From an uncultured Mucilaginibacter sp. (GTDB taxonomy: Bacteria > Bacteroidota > Bacteroidia > Sphingobacteriales > Sphingobacteriaceae): a stretch of DNA of 64,000 nucleotides. Below the pieces are notes generated by a model. The model was not told the origin of the DNA and did not search any database. It saw only the letters and a program-made list of their open reading frames with translations. Both the position numbers and the translations under genes were made by a program. The stretch is taken from positions 1 to 64,000 of the forward strand of contig NZ_CAMLHX010000013.1 of the NCBI RefSeq assembly GCF_946479965.1, given 5' to 3'. This document shows positions 38,437-45,746 of the stretch, piece after piece (positions within the stretch are counted from its first letter, which is position 1; every line of letters begins with the position of its first letter).

Positions 38437-38583
38437 AACTTTACCTATTACAAACAACAAGACCAAGTGGATTGCGGCCCCATCTGCTTACGCATTGCTT
38501 TAAATAAACATATAACAGGGCATATAAACGGGCGCGGGCTCCCCAAAAACTATCAACCCGAAGACATTAAATACTTTATATAA
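38437..38583 (+). pseudogene. Fossil fusion of exporter 5' end and VKOR-fusion 3' end, copy 2
   Basis: The first part repeats the exporter start (NFTYYKQQDQVDCGPICLRI) and the second part repeats the VKOR-fusion C-terminus (INGRGLPKNYQPEDIKYFI and stop). Here the two pieces are in the same frame, giving about 48 codons, but no good start codon exists. It lies after the second CBM9-like gene and before the third precursor, marking the second duplication junction. Confidence 0.85.
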
Positions 38584-38698
38584 ATACTAAAGCATATCAA
38601 AATAATTGTTGGCCAACAATGAAGATGCCTGAACTTAGGTAAAACAGGATAGGGAAACGCCGCAACCCGAATAATAGAGGCAAAAACACCTGAATTAA
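38584..38698 (+). repeat. Conserved precursor 5' region, copy 3
   Basis: 115 nt. It carries the perfect 16-bp palindrome ATTGTTGGCCAACAAT (38605-38620) and the mini-frame MKMPELR (38619-38642). It matches copies 1 and 2 until about 15 nt before the precursor start, where it diverges. Confidence 0.8.
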
Positions 38699-38956
38699 AT
38701 GAAAAAGTTAAAACTAAGCTTTGGTAAAGAGATGACCAAAGAACAAATGAAAAAAGTTACCGGGGGATATAACTGTCCATCCGGACCGACAGTGTATGTA
38801 TGCCAAACCTACGGGGGGGGCGGTTATTTTGGCTGCGTTCCCTGTGACGGTGATTGTATGGATACTGGTGGACCTGCAGCATGCTCAAGTGCCGGTTATT
38901 CGGCATTCTTATGGGTTCTTTGTGCATCAGATATTAATAATTGCGAATACCATTAA
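38699..38956 (+). CDS. Double-glycine-leader Cys-rich precursor peptide 3
   Basis: 85 residues. The leader is shorter and diverged (MKKLKLSFGKEM...KKVTGG, 23 residues). The 62-residue core again starts with Tyr, is Gly-rich and again has eight Cys, with no shared spacing with the other two cores. Unlike precursors 1 and 2 it is not followed by a CBM9-like gene; the exporter follows after a hairpin. It may be the oldest copy, next to the exporter, or a unit that lost its CBM9-like partner. Confidence 0.82.
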   Translation: MKKLKLSFGKEMTKEQMKKVTGGYNCPSGPTVYVCQTYGGGGYFGCVPCDGDCMDTGGPAACSSAGYSAFLWVLCASDINNCEYH

Positions 38957-39067
38957 TGCTGTTATACGTAAATTATAATGATACTCAGAGCGCATGCTCA
39001 GACGCTGATTATGGAGGGCTTACGGAAGTAGCTTTTGTCTGATATAAGATAAGTTGATCCTATTATA

Positions 39068-39097
39068 ATAATACCTGGTGAATTTACCGGGTATTAT
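39068..39097 (+). terminator. Hairpin between precursor 3 and exporter
   Basis: ATAATACC pairs with GGTATTAT, with an additional inner GGT/ACC. There is no T-run of note. It could attenuate read-through from the abundant precursor transcript into the exporter gene at 39129. Confidence 0.45.
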
Positions 39098-39128
39098 ATT
39101 GCGCAAAATGCCATAAAATAAATAACCA

Positions 39129-41306
39129 GTGAGTTTTACCCATTACAAACAACAAGACCAAATGGACTGCGGCCCCACCTGCTTGCGCATGGTGGCAAAA
39201 TATTATAGCCGTAATATTTCCATTCAAAGATTACGCTCACTTTGTTTTATCAATAAAGGAGGGGTTAATTTATTGGCTATAAGTGAAGCCGCCGAGAAAT
39301 TGGGTATGCGCACCACGGGTGCTAAACTCACCCTTCCGCAATTAAAACAGGCGGAGCTACCCTGCATACTGCATTGGCGGCAAAACCATTTTGTTGTATT
39401 GTATAAGATCAGAAATGATAAATATTATATAGCAGACCCGGCCGCCGGATTGCTCAAACTGGATGAAAAAACTTTCACGAAAAATTGGTATAGTCATAAG
39501 GAGTTGTATGATGGCGTTTCATTATTACTAAGTCCCTCGCCCTTATTTTATGAGCAGGAAGAGGACAAAAAAAGCAAGGTATCATGGCTTTCTATCCTAC
39601 GTTATTTTTATGCCTATAAAAAGCTGTTTGCACAATTGGTTTTGGGCCTTGGTGTGGGCACGTTGTTGTCGCTTATAACGCCTTTCCTTACGCAGTCCAT
39701 TGTTGATATCGGCATTAATACCCGCAATCTTAGTTTTGTTTACCTGATATTGATAGCACAGATAATGCTATTTATAGGCAGTACCAGCATGAGTTTTATA
39801 CGGTCGTGGATATTGTTGCACATTAGCACGCGGGTCAACCTTTCCATACTTACCGACTTTTTGATAAAGCTGATGAAACTCCCGGTAAGTTATTTTGAGA
39901 CGAAAACCACAGGTGATATTATGCAACGCATGAACGATCAGCAGCGCATTGAAAGTTTTTTAACAGGCACTACGCTTAATACACTGTTCTCAGTTATTAA
40001 TCTGGTGATTTTTACGGTAGTGTTGGTGTACTATAATGCCACTATTTTTATGGTTTCGCTGATAAGCACCATAACATATGCAGGGTGGATAGCCTTGTTT
40101 TTAAAACGCCGTCGTGAGCTTAACTATAAACAGTTCAGCAATTCATCCAGCAACCAAAGCAACGTTGTAGAGCTGGTAAACGGCATGCAGGAGATCAAAC
40201 TAAACAACTGCGAGCAGCAAAAGCGCTGGGGCTGGGAGCGAATACAAGCCTCCTTGTTTAAATTTAAAGTTGAAAATCTGGCACTAACACAATACCAGCA
40301 GGGGGGCTCATCATTAATTAACCAGGCAAAAAACATCCTTATAACGTTTTTGAGTGTTAAGGCCGTAATTGATGGTGATATAACCCTTGGCGGCATGATG
40401 GCCATACAATACATCGTTGGGCAGGTAAGCAGCCCTATTGATCAAATGTTGGGGTTTGTGCAAAGCTATCAGGACGCGAAAATAAGCCTGGAGCGTTTAA
40501 ACGAAGTGCACGAGTTGGAAGACGAGGAGCCTGTTGGAAAAGACTGGATACATAAGTTACCGGCAAACAGAACCATCACCATTAACGATCTCACTTTCAG
40601 ATATCCGGGCGCGGGTAATGATCCCGTGCTTGAAGAGATCAACCTAACCATACCCCAAGGCAAAACCACCGCAATAGTTGGAATGAGCGGCAGCGGAAAA
40701 ACTACTATACTTAAATTGTTGCTGCGCTTTTATCAGTCAGAAAAAGGTGAGATAAAAATTGGTGAAACCAACCTTGATAACCTCAGCTTTAAAGCCTGGC
40801 GCAGCGCCTGCGGAACAGTTATGCAGGACGGTTTTATATTTTCGGACACGATAGAAAATAACATTTCCGTTGGGGACGAGTTTCCTGATTCAAAGAAACT
40901 GCAGCAGGCAATTAAAGTAGCCAATATCCGCGATTTTATTAACGAACTGCCCTTTGGGCTTAAAACCAAAATAGGCTCGGCAGGTAATGGTATCAGTCAA
41001 GGGCAAAAGCAGCGCCTGCTTATTGCAAGGGCTGTTTATAAAAACCCGGATTATTTGTTTTTTGACGAAGCTACCAATGCGCTTGATGCGAACAATGAGC
41101 GGATAATAATGGATAACCTTAATGAGTTTTTTACCGGTAGGACAGTAGTAGTAGTGGCGCATCGTTTAAGCACTGTGAGCAACGCCGATAATATAATAAT
41201 GCTGAATAAAGGGCGAATAATTGAGCAGGGTACACATCATGAATTAACCGGATTGAAGGGCGAATATTATAAACTGGTTAAAAATCAATTGGAATTGGGG
41301 TTGTAG
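39129..41306 (+). CDS. C39-peptidase ABC exporter (PCAT) for double-glycine peptides
   Basis: 725 residues, GTG start. N-terminal C39 peptidase: QMDCGPTCLR with catalytic Cys14, NHFVVL with His87 and ADPAAG with Asp103. A six-helix ABC exporter membrane domain follows (about 160-450), then the ATPase domain: Walker A GMSGSGKTT near 518, signature ISQGQKQR, Walker B YLFFDEATNALD near 640 and H-loop AHRLS. It would cleave the leaders after GG and export the cores. All active-site residues are intact, in contrast to the fossils at 36993 and 38440. The gene downstream starts 3 nt after its stop. Confidence 0.96.
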   Translation: MSFTHYKQQDQMDCGPTCLRMVAKYYSRNISIQRLRSLCFINKGGVNLLAISEAAEKLGMRTTGAKLTLPQLKQAELPCILHWRQNHFVVLYKIRNDKYYIADPAAGLLKLDEKTFTKNWYSHKELYDGVSLLLSPSPLFYEQEEDKKSKVSWLSILRYFYAYKKLFAQLVLGLGVGTLLSLITPFLTQSIVDIGINTRNLSFVYLILIAQIMLFIGSTSMSFIRSWILLHISTRVNLSILTDFLIKLMKLPVSYFETKTTGDIMQRMNDQQRIESFLTGTTLNTLFSVINLVIFTVVLVYYNATIFMVSLISTITYAGWIALFLKRRRELNYKQFSNSSSNQSNVVELVNGMQEIKLNNCEQQKRWGWERIQASLFKFKVENLALTQYQQGGSSLINQAKNILITFLSVKAVIDGDITLGGMMAIQYIVGQVSSPIDQMLGFVQSYQDAKISLERLNEVHELEDEEPVGKDWIHKLPANRTITINDLTFRYPGAGNDPVLEEINLTIPQGKTTAIVGMSGSGKTTILKLLLRFYQSEKGEIKIGETNLDNLSFKAWRSACGTVMQDGFIFSDTIENNISVGDEFPDSKKLQQAIKVANIRDFINELPFGLKTKIGSAGNGISQGQKQRLLIARAVYKNPDYLFFDEATNALDANNERIIMDNLNEFFTGRTVVVVAHRLSTVSNADNIIMLNKGRIIEQGTHHELTGLKGEYYKLVKNQLELGL

Positions 41307-41309
41307 CGC

Positions 41310-42128
41310 ATGGAAAAGCACAAGATGATATGGCTTTCCGTTTCGCTGTTTAGTGGCAAAGCAAACTGGCATCGTGTATTAGGCGAAGCTATAGCACCTT
41401 TTGCTCAGACTGACAGTTTATTAAAAGGCTTTAAAGTAGAATTTAATTATTTAAGCGGTGAGAATATCCGGCTGGCCCTACTTACTGATTTGGGCAATGA
41501 AGAAGCCTTAGCCGCAAATGCCGACATCTACCTCAAAAGCTACTTTGTAAAAGCCAACCTGCCGCAACTACCAGTTAAACTTCCGGTAGATGGGATTTTT
41601 ATGCCTTTTCCCAACAATACAATTCAGTATGGCTTGTATCCCGCAGTGACTATTGCGGCAAACGAGTTAGTTCAATATAACCTACCGATAGCTCTTTCAA
41701 AGGTAATAGTTGCCGCGTTACAAGATGAAATTGATGATGAAACGATACTCACGTTCGCGTTCTACCTGCAAATATCATTAGTAAAAGCTATATACACGCT
41801 TTTAAACAATGAGGATACATTGTTTGCTCTTATCCCCCCCCTAGATAATTTTAAAGTTGATGATAATGCTTCATCAAACTTAAGCCTGATGAAAGAGATA
41901 ACAGATGATGTTATGCACACGGAGGAATTTGAAAGTGAACTGGATTGGTTAAATGGCTGGATTGATGATTGCAAAACTGCGCTATTAGCAGCCGACAATG
42001 TAAAGAGCATTTATCACCTAAGGGTTCAAACAGTGTACAGCCATCTTGGTCTAAACATGCATGGTCGGGATATGCTAAACTATTTTGTAATAAAATCATT
42101 GGAGCAGCATTTCATAGTAAACAAATAA
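41310..42128 (+). CDS. Standalone SpaB_C-like (thiopeptide-type biosynthesis domain) protein
   Basis: 272 residues, cytoplasmic. The start IWLSVSLFSGKANWHRVLGEAIAPF, the FKVEFNYLSGENIRLALL segment (compare the FF.RY...H.RLR motif of the lantibiotic-dehydratase C-terminal domain) and the middle PFPNNTIQYGLYP all follow the order of SpaB_C/TIGR03891 domains. The His of the HLRLR-type motif is Asn here, so glutamate-elimination activity is doubtful. No partner glutamylation domain (LanB N-terminal) is encoded in the window. It is a paralogue of the N-terminal part of the fusion at 32347. The family assignment is inference from pattern and needs an HMM check. It lies between exporter and HlyD-like gene. 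Confidence 0.6.
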   Translation: MEKHKMIWLSVSLFSGKANWHRVLGEAIAPFAQTDSLLKGFKVEFNYLSGENIRLALLTDLGNEEALAANADIYLKSYFVKANLPQLPVKLPVDGIFMPFPNNTIQYGLYPAVTIAANELVQYNLPIALSKVIVAALQDEIDDETILTFAFYLQISLVKAIYTLLNNEDTLFALIPPLDNFKVDDNASSNLSLMKEITDDVMHTEEFESELDWLNGWIDDCKTALLAADNVKSIYHLRVQTVYSHLGLNMHGRDMLNYFVIKSLEQHFIVNK

Positions 42129-42140
42129 TAAAAAAATGCA

Positions 42141-42926
42141 ATGAAAGAAATTGAAGAAAGCGCAATAAAGGTAACCCCAAATGGTATTGTTGTGCGCGGT
42201 GTTAGCGAAGAAGCCGGTAGGCACACAGAAGATATACAGGAAATAATAACCAAAGTACCCTCGTGGATAGTTAGGTGGGGAATAACCCTGTTTTTTGGCG
42301 TACTTTTAATTGTGTTGGCTATTTCAGTTTTGGTGCGATATCCGGATATGATTAAAGCGCCGGTAAAGTTGCAGTCATCGGGCAATATGTCTTCGGTTGT
42401 CGCTAATGGGGCCGGTATAATAACCAGGGTGTTTGTAAAAAAAGATCAGCAGGTAAAAAACGGACAGGCTTTGGTTGAAATACAAAATACCGTAGATAAG
42501 AATCTCTACATTTTAAGAGCTCCGCAAGATGGAATTGTAGGATTCTCAACTATTATACAGTCTGGAATGGTCACTTCTTCAAATCAGGAGATATTTCGCA
42601 TCCATCCCCACAATGAACAATTTTTTGGGGTTGTTCAAATAGCCCAAAGTAATATCAGCAAAATAAAGGAGGGGCAGGATGTACTTATCAACCTAAGCAA
42701 TTACCCGTCAGAAAAATACGGCCCACTAAGAAGTAAAATAGATTATGTAGCAAATGAACCCGCAAAAAATGGCTTTTTCATAGCTAAAATAACATTTAAC
42801 AATGATTCAGCAAAGTCTAAAAATATTCGCTTAAGTAACTGGATGACCGGCGAAGCTCAGATAATTACCGAAGACGTTAGCCTGCAAAGCCGTATTTTAA
42901 ATAGTATTACTAAGGGTATACGATAG
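42141..42926 (+). CDS. Short HlyD-like membrane fusion protein
   Basis: 261 residues. Cytoplasmic N-terminus, one membrane span (about 49-68, ITLFFGVLLIVLAISVLV), then a split lipoyl domain (GAGIITRVFVKKDQQVKNGQALVEIQ ... LRAPQDGIVGF) and a beta-barrel domain (FFGVVQIAQSNISKIKEGQDV). The long alpha-helical hairpin that normally lies between the lipoyl halves of HlyD proteins, and reaches the outer-membrane channel, is missing, and the total is about 150 residues shorter than usual. It sits directly after the exporter and SpaB_C-like gene and must partner the PCAT. No TolC-type gene is in the window. Confidence 0.82.
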   Translation: MKEIEESAIKVTPNGIVVRGVSEEAGRHTEDIQEIITKVPSWIVRWGITLFFGVLLIVLAISVLVRYPDMIKAPVKLQSSGNMSSVVANGAGIITRVFVKKDQQVKNGQALVEIQNTVDKNLYILRAPQDGIVGFSTIIQSGMVTSSNQEIFRIHPHNEQFFGVVQIAQSNISKIKEGQDVLINLSNYPSEKYGPLRSKIDYVANEPAKNGFFIAKITFNNDSAKSKNIRLSNWMTGEAQIITEDVSLQSRILNSITKGIR

Positions 42927-44036
42927 ATGAACTGTGGAGACTTTAAAATATCATTCTGTGTAGTTTGCATGAACCGTTTGCATCAACTAAGGCAAACGCT
43001 TATGCAAAACATTGTTGACAATGCCGATTATGCAGAATTAGAGTTTGTAGTACTTGACTATAATTCTAAAGACGGCATGGAAGAATGGATAATGGAAAAT
43101 CTTGCCGATCACATTAAAACAGGCCGAGTTGTTTACTATAAAACCACTGATCCTGATTCATGGAGCCCCAGCCACTCAAAAAATCTGGCCTTTAAGTTAG
43201 CTACCGGCGATATAGTGTGTAGTATATGGGCCGATTATTACACCGGGGCCGGATTTGCTCATTATGTTAATGACAGCTTTAAGGAGGACGATAATATTGT
43301 TTTAACCCCCATAGACTTTCATAAAACAAGAAAAAACTACGCCCCACCCGGTGATGTTTTAGGAAAGGTTTGCGTAAAAAAAAGCGACTTTTTAAAAATA
43401 GAGGGCTTTGACGAACGTATGAACAGGCATGGCTTTGAAGATTATGATTTTATCAATCGTTTAGAGATGATAGGTGTAAAAAGAGTTTTAATAGAGGATT
43501 TTGCCTATTTGAAATATATAAGCCACAGCAACGATGAAAGATATTCGCTGCCGGCTAACCTGGCCGGAATGTATGTCAATTATATTGCTCCTTCTGTATC
43601 AGAGGTGTTGTTTTTATACAGCGATCAACGTTTTGATAAAGGTACGGTAGTTGATAATTATACAGCCGGAGCCGAGAATTACGGCTATGCCTATAAAACT
43701 CGTAATGATCGTTTTGAGTATAGTCTAAAAGAAATGTCGTGGTTAACAGGTACGTGGCACAAAAATAATGATTCAATTACATTTTCAGCAAAGGGCTACA
43801 GCTTTAGCCTAAATGAAGGCACTAAGGCACTAACTAACGAGAATGAAGCCGACATCTTTTACCATCTAACAGATATTGAAACTGTTAAAAGCGTATTGAC
43901 ATTTAAGCATTTTTTTCATACCCGGTCAATTATGGAAGAAAGTTTAAAAAACAAAATCGCGGTTGTAAATAATGCAAATTTCGGCAAAGCTACTGTGTTT
44001 GAAAATTTCAGTTTGACTCCGGTTCATATTTCGTGA
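42927..44036 (+). CDS. GT2-type glycosyltransferase
   Basis: 369 residues, starting directly on the stop of the HlyD-like gene. Family A transferase: ISFCVVCMNRLHQLRQTL at the N-terminus, VVLDYNSKDGMEEW, then GFDERMNRHGFEDYDFINRLEMIG, the acceptor-side motif of GT2/GT7-like enzymes. The C-terminal 150 residues form an additional domain I do not recognise (KEMSWLTGTWHKNNDSITFSAKG). There is no membrane span, so it is a soluble cytoplasmic enzyme, compatible with modifying a peptide before export. Donor sugar unknown. Confidence 0.8.
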   Translation: MNCGDFKISFCVVCMNRLHQLRQTLMQNIVDNADYAELEFVVLDYNSKDGMEEWIMENLADHIKTGRVVYYKTTDPDSWSPSHSKNLAFKLATGDIVCSIWADYYTGAGFAHYVNDSFKEDDNIVLTPIDFHKTRKNYAPPGDVLGKVCVKKSDFLKIEGFDERMNRHGFEDYDFINRLEMIGVKRVLIEDFAYLKYISHSNDERYSLPANLAGMYVNYIAPSVSEVLFLYSDQRFDKGTVVDNYTAGAENYGYAYKTRNDRFEYSLKEMSWLTGTWHKNNDSITFSAKGYSFSLNEGTKALTNENEADIFYHLTDIETVKSVLTFKHFFHTRSIMEESLKNKIAVVNNANFGKATVFENFSLTPVHIS

Positions 44037-44103
44037 ATAAATTACAATTGAGTACGTCTCTACTAAAATCAAAGGCAATATTTAGATTGATAAAGTTTCA
44101 TTG

Positions 44104-45150
44104 ATGAATAAAAGAATAAGGGTGGCGTTACCCGTCAACACCACGTCAGACAACCTACACGTATTTGAACCTTATTTATCTTACGAATCGCCTTCACATA
44201 AAGTTAAATATGTAAAAAATGCTTTTGTTACGGCCACCGGCCTGGTGTGCGGACGTAAAGGTTTAATAAAAGAGTGCTGTCATTACAATTGGAGCCAGCA
44301 AATGGTGTGCCTTGCTCAAGCGTCGCAATTTTATCATGATACTCAGGAAAACCCCGATAACTTGCTAACTTTTGTTGATGATGAAACTTACCTGGTAATA
44401 CACCATCCCTGGTACGGAAACTACTATCATTGGTTAAGTGAAACCCTTTGTCGCGCATGGATGGTCAGGGATAAGTGCGATCAGATGATATTGCTATTAC
44501 CGGCTACAGATAGCCTGCCGAAATACGTACTAGATTCAATACTGCCTTTTAATTTCAAAAAAATCATTCATATACCTGCCGGAAAAAGTGCGTTAGTAGG
44601 CACATTATGTATGCCTGCGCAAAGGCCGATTTTGGATTGCTACAATCCAAAGATATTGCTTGAGGTTAATAAGATGTATGTTAACTACGTTAATAATAAA
44701 ACAAAAGTGCATACCAAGATCAGCGATAGAATTTATATAAGCCGGAAAAATGCAACCCAAAGGAAAATTGTAAACGAAGAAGAGGTAGTATCAACAATGG
44801 CCAAATATAATTTTACCATATTTTATGCCGAAAATTACACATTTCTTGAACAAGTATCCATTTTCGCTAATACAAAATATGTGGCAGGCATTCACGGTGC
44901 CGGGTTAGCCAATATGCTTTTCATGCCTCCGGGCTGTACTGTTTTTGAATTAATTAAACGTAAAACAAACCCTGTACGCCATCTTAATTTATTATTTTGG
45001 TATATGGCCGATGCATTGGGTCATAAATACTATTGTCAAATTTGCGAACCCGTGGATATAAATGAAATGTTTGCCTCTGCTGACATTGTGGTGGATATTG
45101 ACCTTCTTAATAAGAACCTGGAGTTAGTGTTTCAGGTACACAATGTTTGA
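44104..45150 (+). CDS. GT61-like (DUF563) glycosyltransferase, paralogue B
   Basis: 348 residues from the ATG at 44104; an adjacent TTG at 44101 is less likely. It has the same signature as the protein at 31294: NYYHWLSETLCRAWMV, ISDRIYISRKNATQRKIVNEEEV, IHGAGLANMLFMPPGCTVFE and FWYMADALGHKYY. The two paralogues bracket the peptide cluster on its left and right and share high similarity along their whole length, so they derive from one ancestor and have perhaps specialised for different acceptors. It is the last gene of the rightward series; 67 nt separate it from the GT2 gene. Confidence 0.83.
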   Translation: MNKRIRVALPVNTTSDNLHVFEPYLSYESPSHKVKYVKNAFVTATGLVCGRKGLIKECCHYNWSQQMVCLAQASQFYHDTQENPDNLLTFVDDETYLVIHHPWYGNYYHWLSETLCRAWMVRDKCDQMILLLPATDSLPKYVLDSILPFNFKKIIHIPAGKSALVGTLCMPAQRPILDCYNPKILLEVNKMYVNYVNNKTKVHTKISDRIYISRKNATQRKIVNEEEVVSTMAKYNFTIFYAENYTFLEQVSIFANTKYVAGIHGAGLANMLFMPPGCTVFELIKRKTNPVRHLNLLFWYMADALGHKYYCQICEPVDINEMFASADIVVDIDLLNKNLELVFQVHNV

Positions 45151-45429
45151 TTTGATTTATAAATGCAATAGGCAAATGAATTATGCTCAATATATACCGA
45201 CGAAATAATGAAGATATTCCTGAAAAGCATTAAAGATGATTGGGAGGTAGACCTTCAATACACCAACAGTGTGCTGAAGGGATAGCTAAGTAATTGACTA
45301 GCGATGACATGTTTTAAACCTACACTTTTAAGGAAAACAGGTAACTGCGGAAAGATACTCTTAACCTATGTTTTAACATCTAAGGCGGTAAAATTAATTT
45401 GATATCCGATATTTGTCCGAACTAAAATT
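45151..45429. other. Gene-free stretch after the peptide cluster
   Basis: About 280 nt. It contains a 25-codon frame at 45208-45285 without recognisable features and nothing else I can support; the right-hand end leads into the tRNA terminator. It marks the right border of the cluster. Confidence 0.4.
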
Positions 45430-45464
45430 AAAAAACCTGTAAGTTTTTGACTTACAGGTTTTTT
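45430..45464 (-). terminator. Terminator of tRNA-Glu
   Basis: Perfect 14-bp stem (AAAAAACCTGTAAG with its complement) with a 7-nt loop and T-runs on either side, so it can work in both directions. It lies 9 nt beyond the tRNA 3' end. Confidence 0.92.
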
Positions 45465-45473
45465 AATTTTTAG

Positions 45474-45545
45474 TAGCCCGTAGGGGAATCGAACCCCTGT
45501 TGCCAGAATGAAAATCTGATGTCCTAACCCCTAGACGAACGGGCC
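45474..45545 (-). tRNA. tRNA-Glu (anticodon UUC)
   Basis: 72 nt on the minus strand. Acceptor GGCCCGT pairs with ACGGGCT, with a G-U closing pair. The anticodon arm is TCAGA-TTTTCAT-TCTGG, giving anticodon TTC. The T arm is CAGGGGTTCGATTCCCCTA-like with GTTCGATTC. CCA is not encoded, as is usual in Bacteroidota. Confidence 0.95.
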
Positions 45546-45746
45546 TTTTTTTATTTTGTTTCCCTTATTTTGGGACTGCAAAGATATACGTTTATAGATA
45601 ATTTAAAAATATTCTTTTAAAAAAATATTTACACCGTTCTATTAAGCTAAAATGGCGCTCCAATCAAACAAAAACAATCATCAGCCATTATAAATCTAGC
45701 AAAGTATAAACTATCTTTAATACAATATCTTACCAATGTCGTTGCC

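Noticed and set aside
35715..38956. Reading the precursors as ordinary class I lanthipeptides
   Set aside because: No LanB glutamylation domain and no LanC cyclase are encoded in the window, and an oxidative folding protein is present instead.
45208..45285. 25-codon frame in the gap after the peptide cluster
   Set aside because: No signal, no recognisable leader and no similarity to the precursors seen; likely chance.
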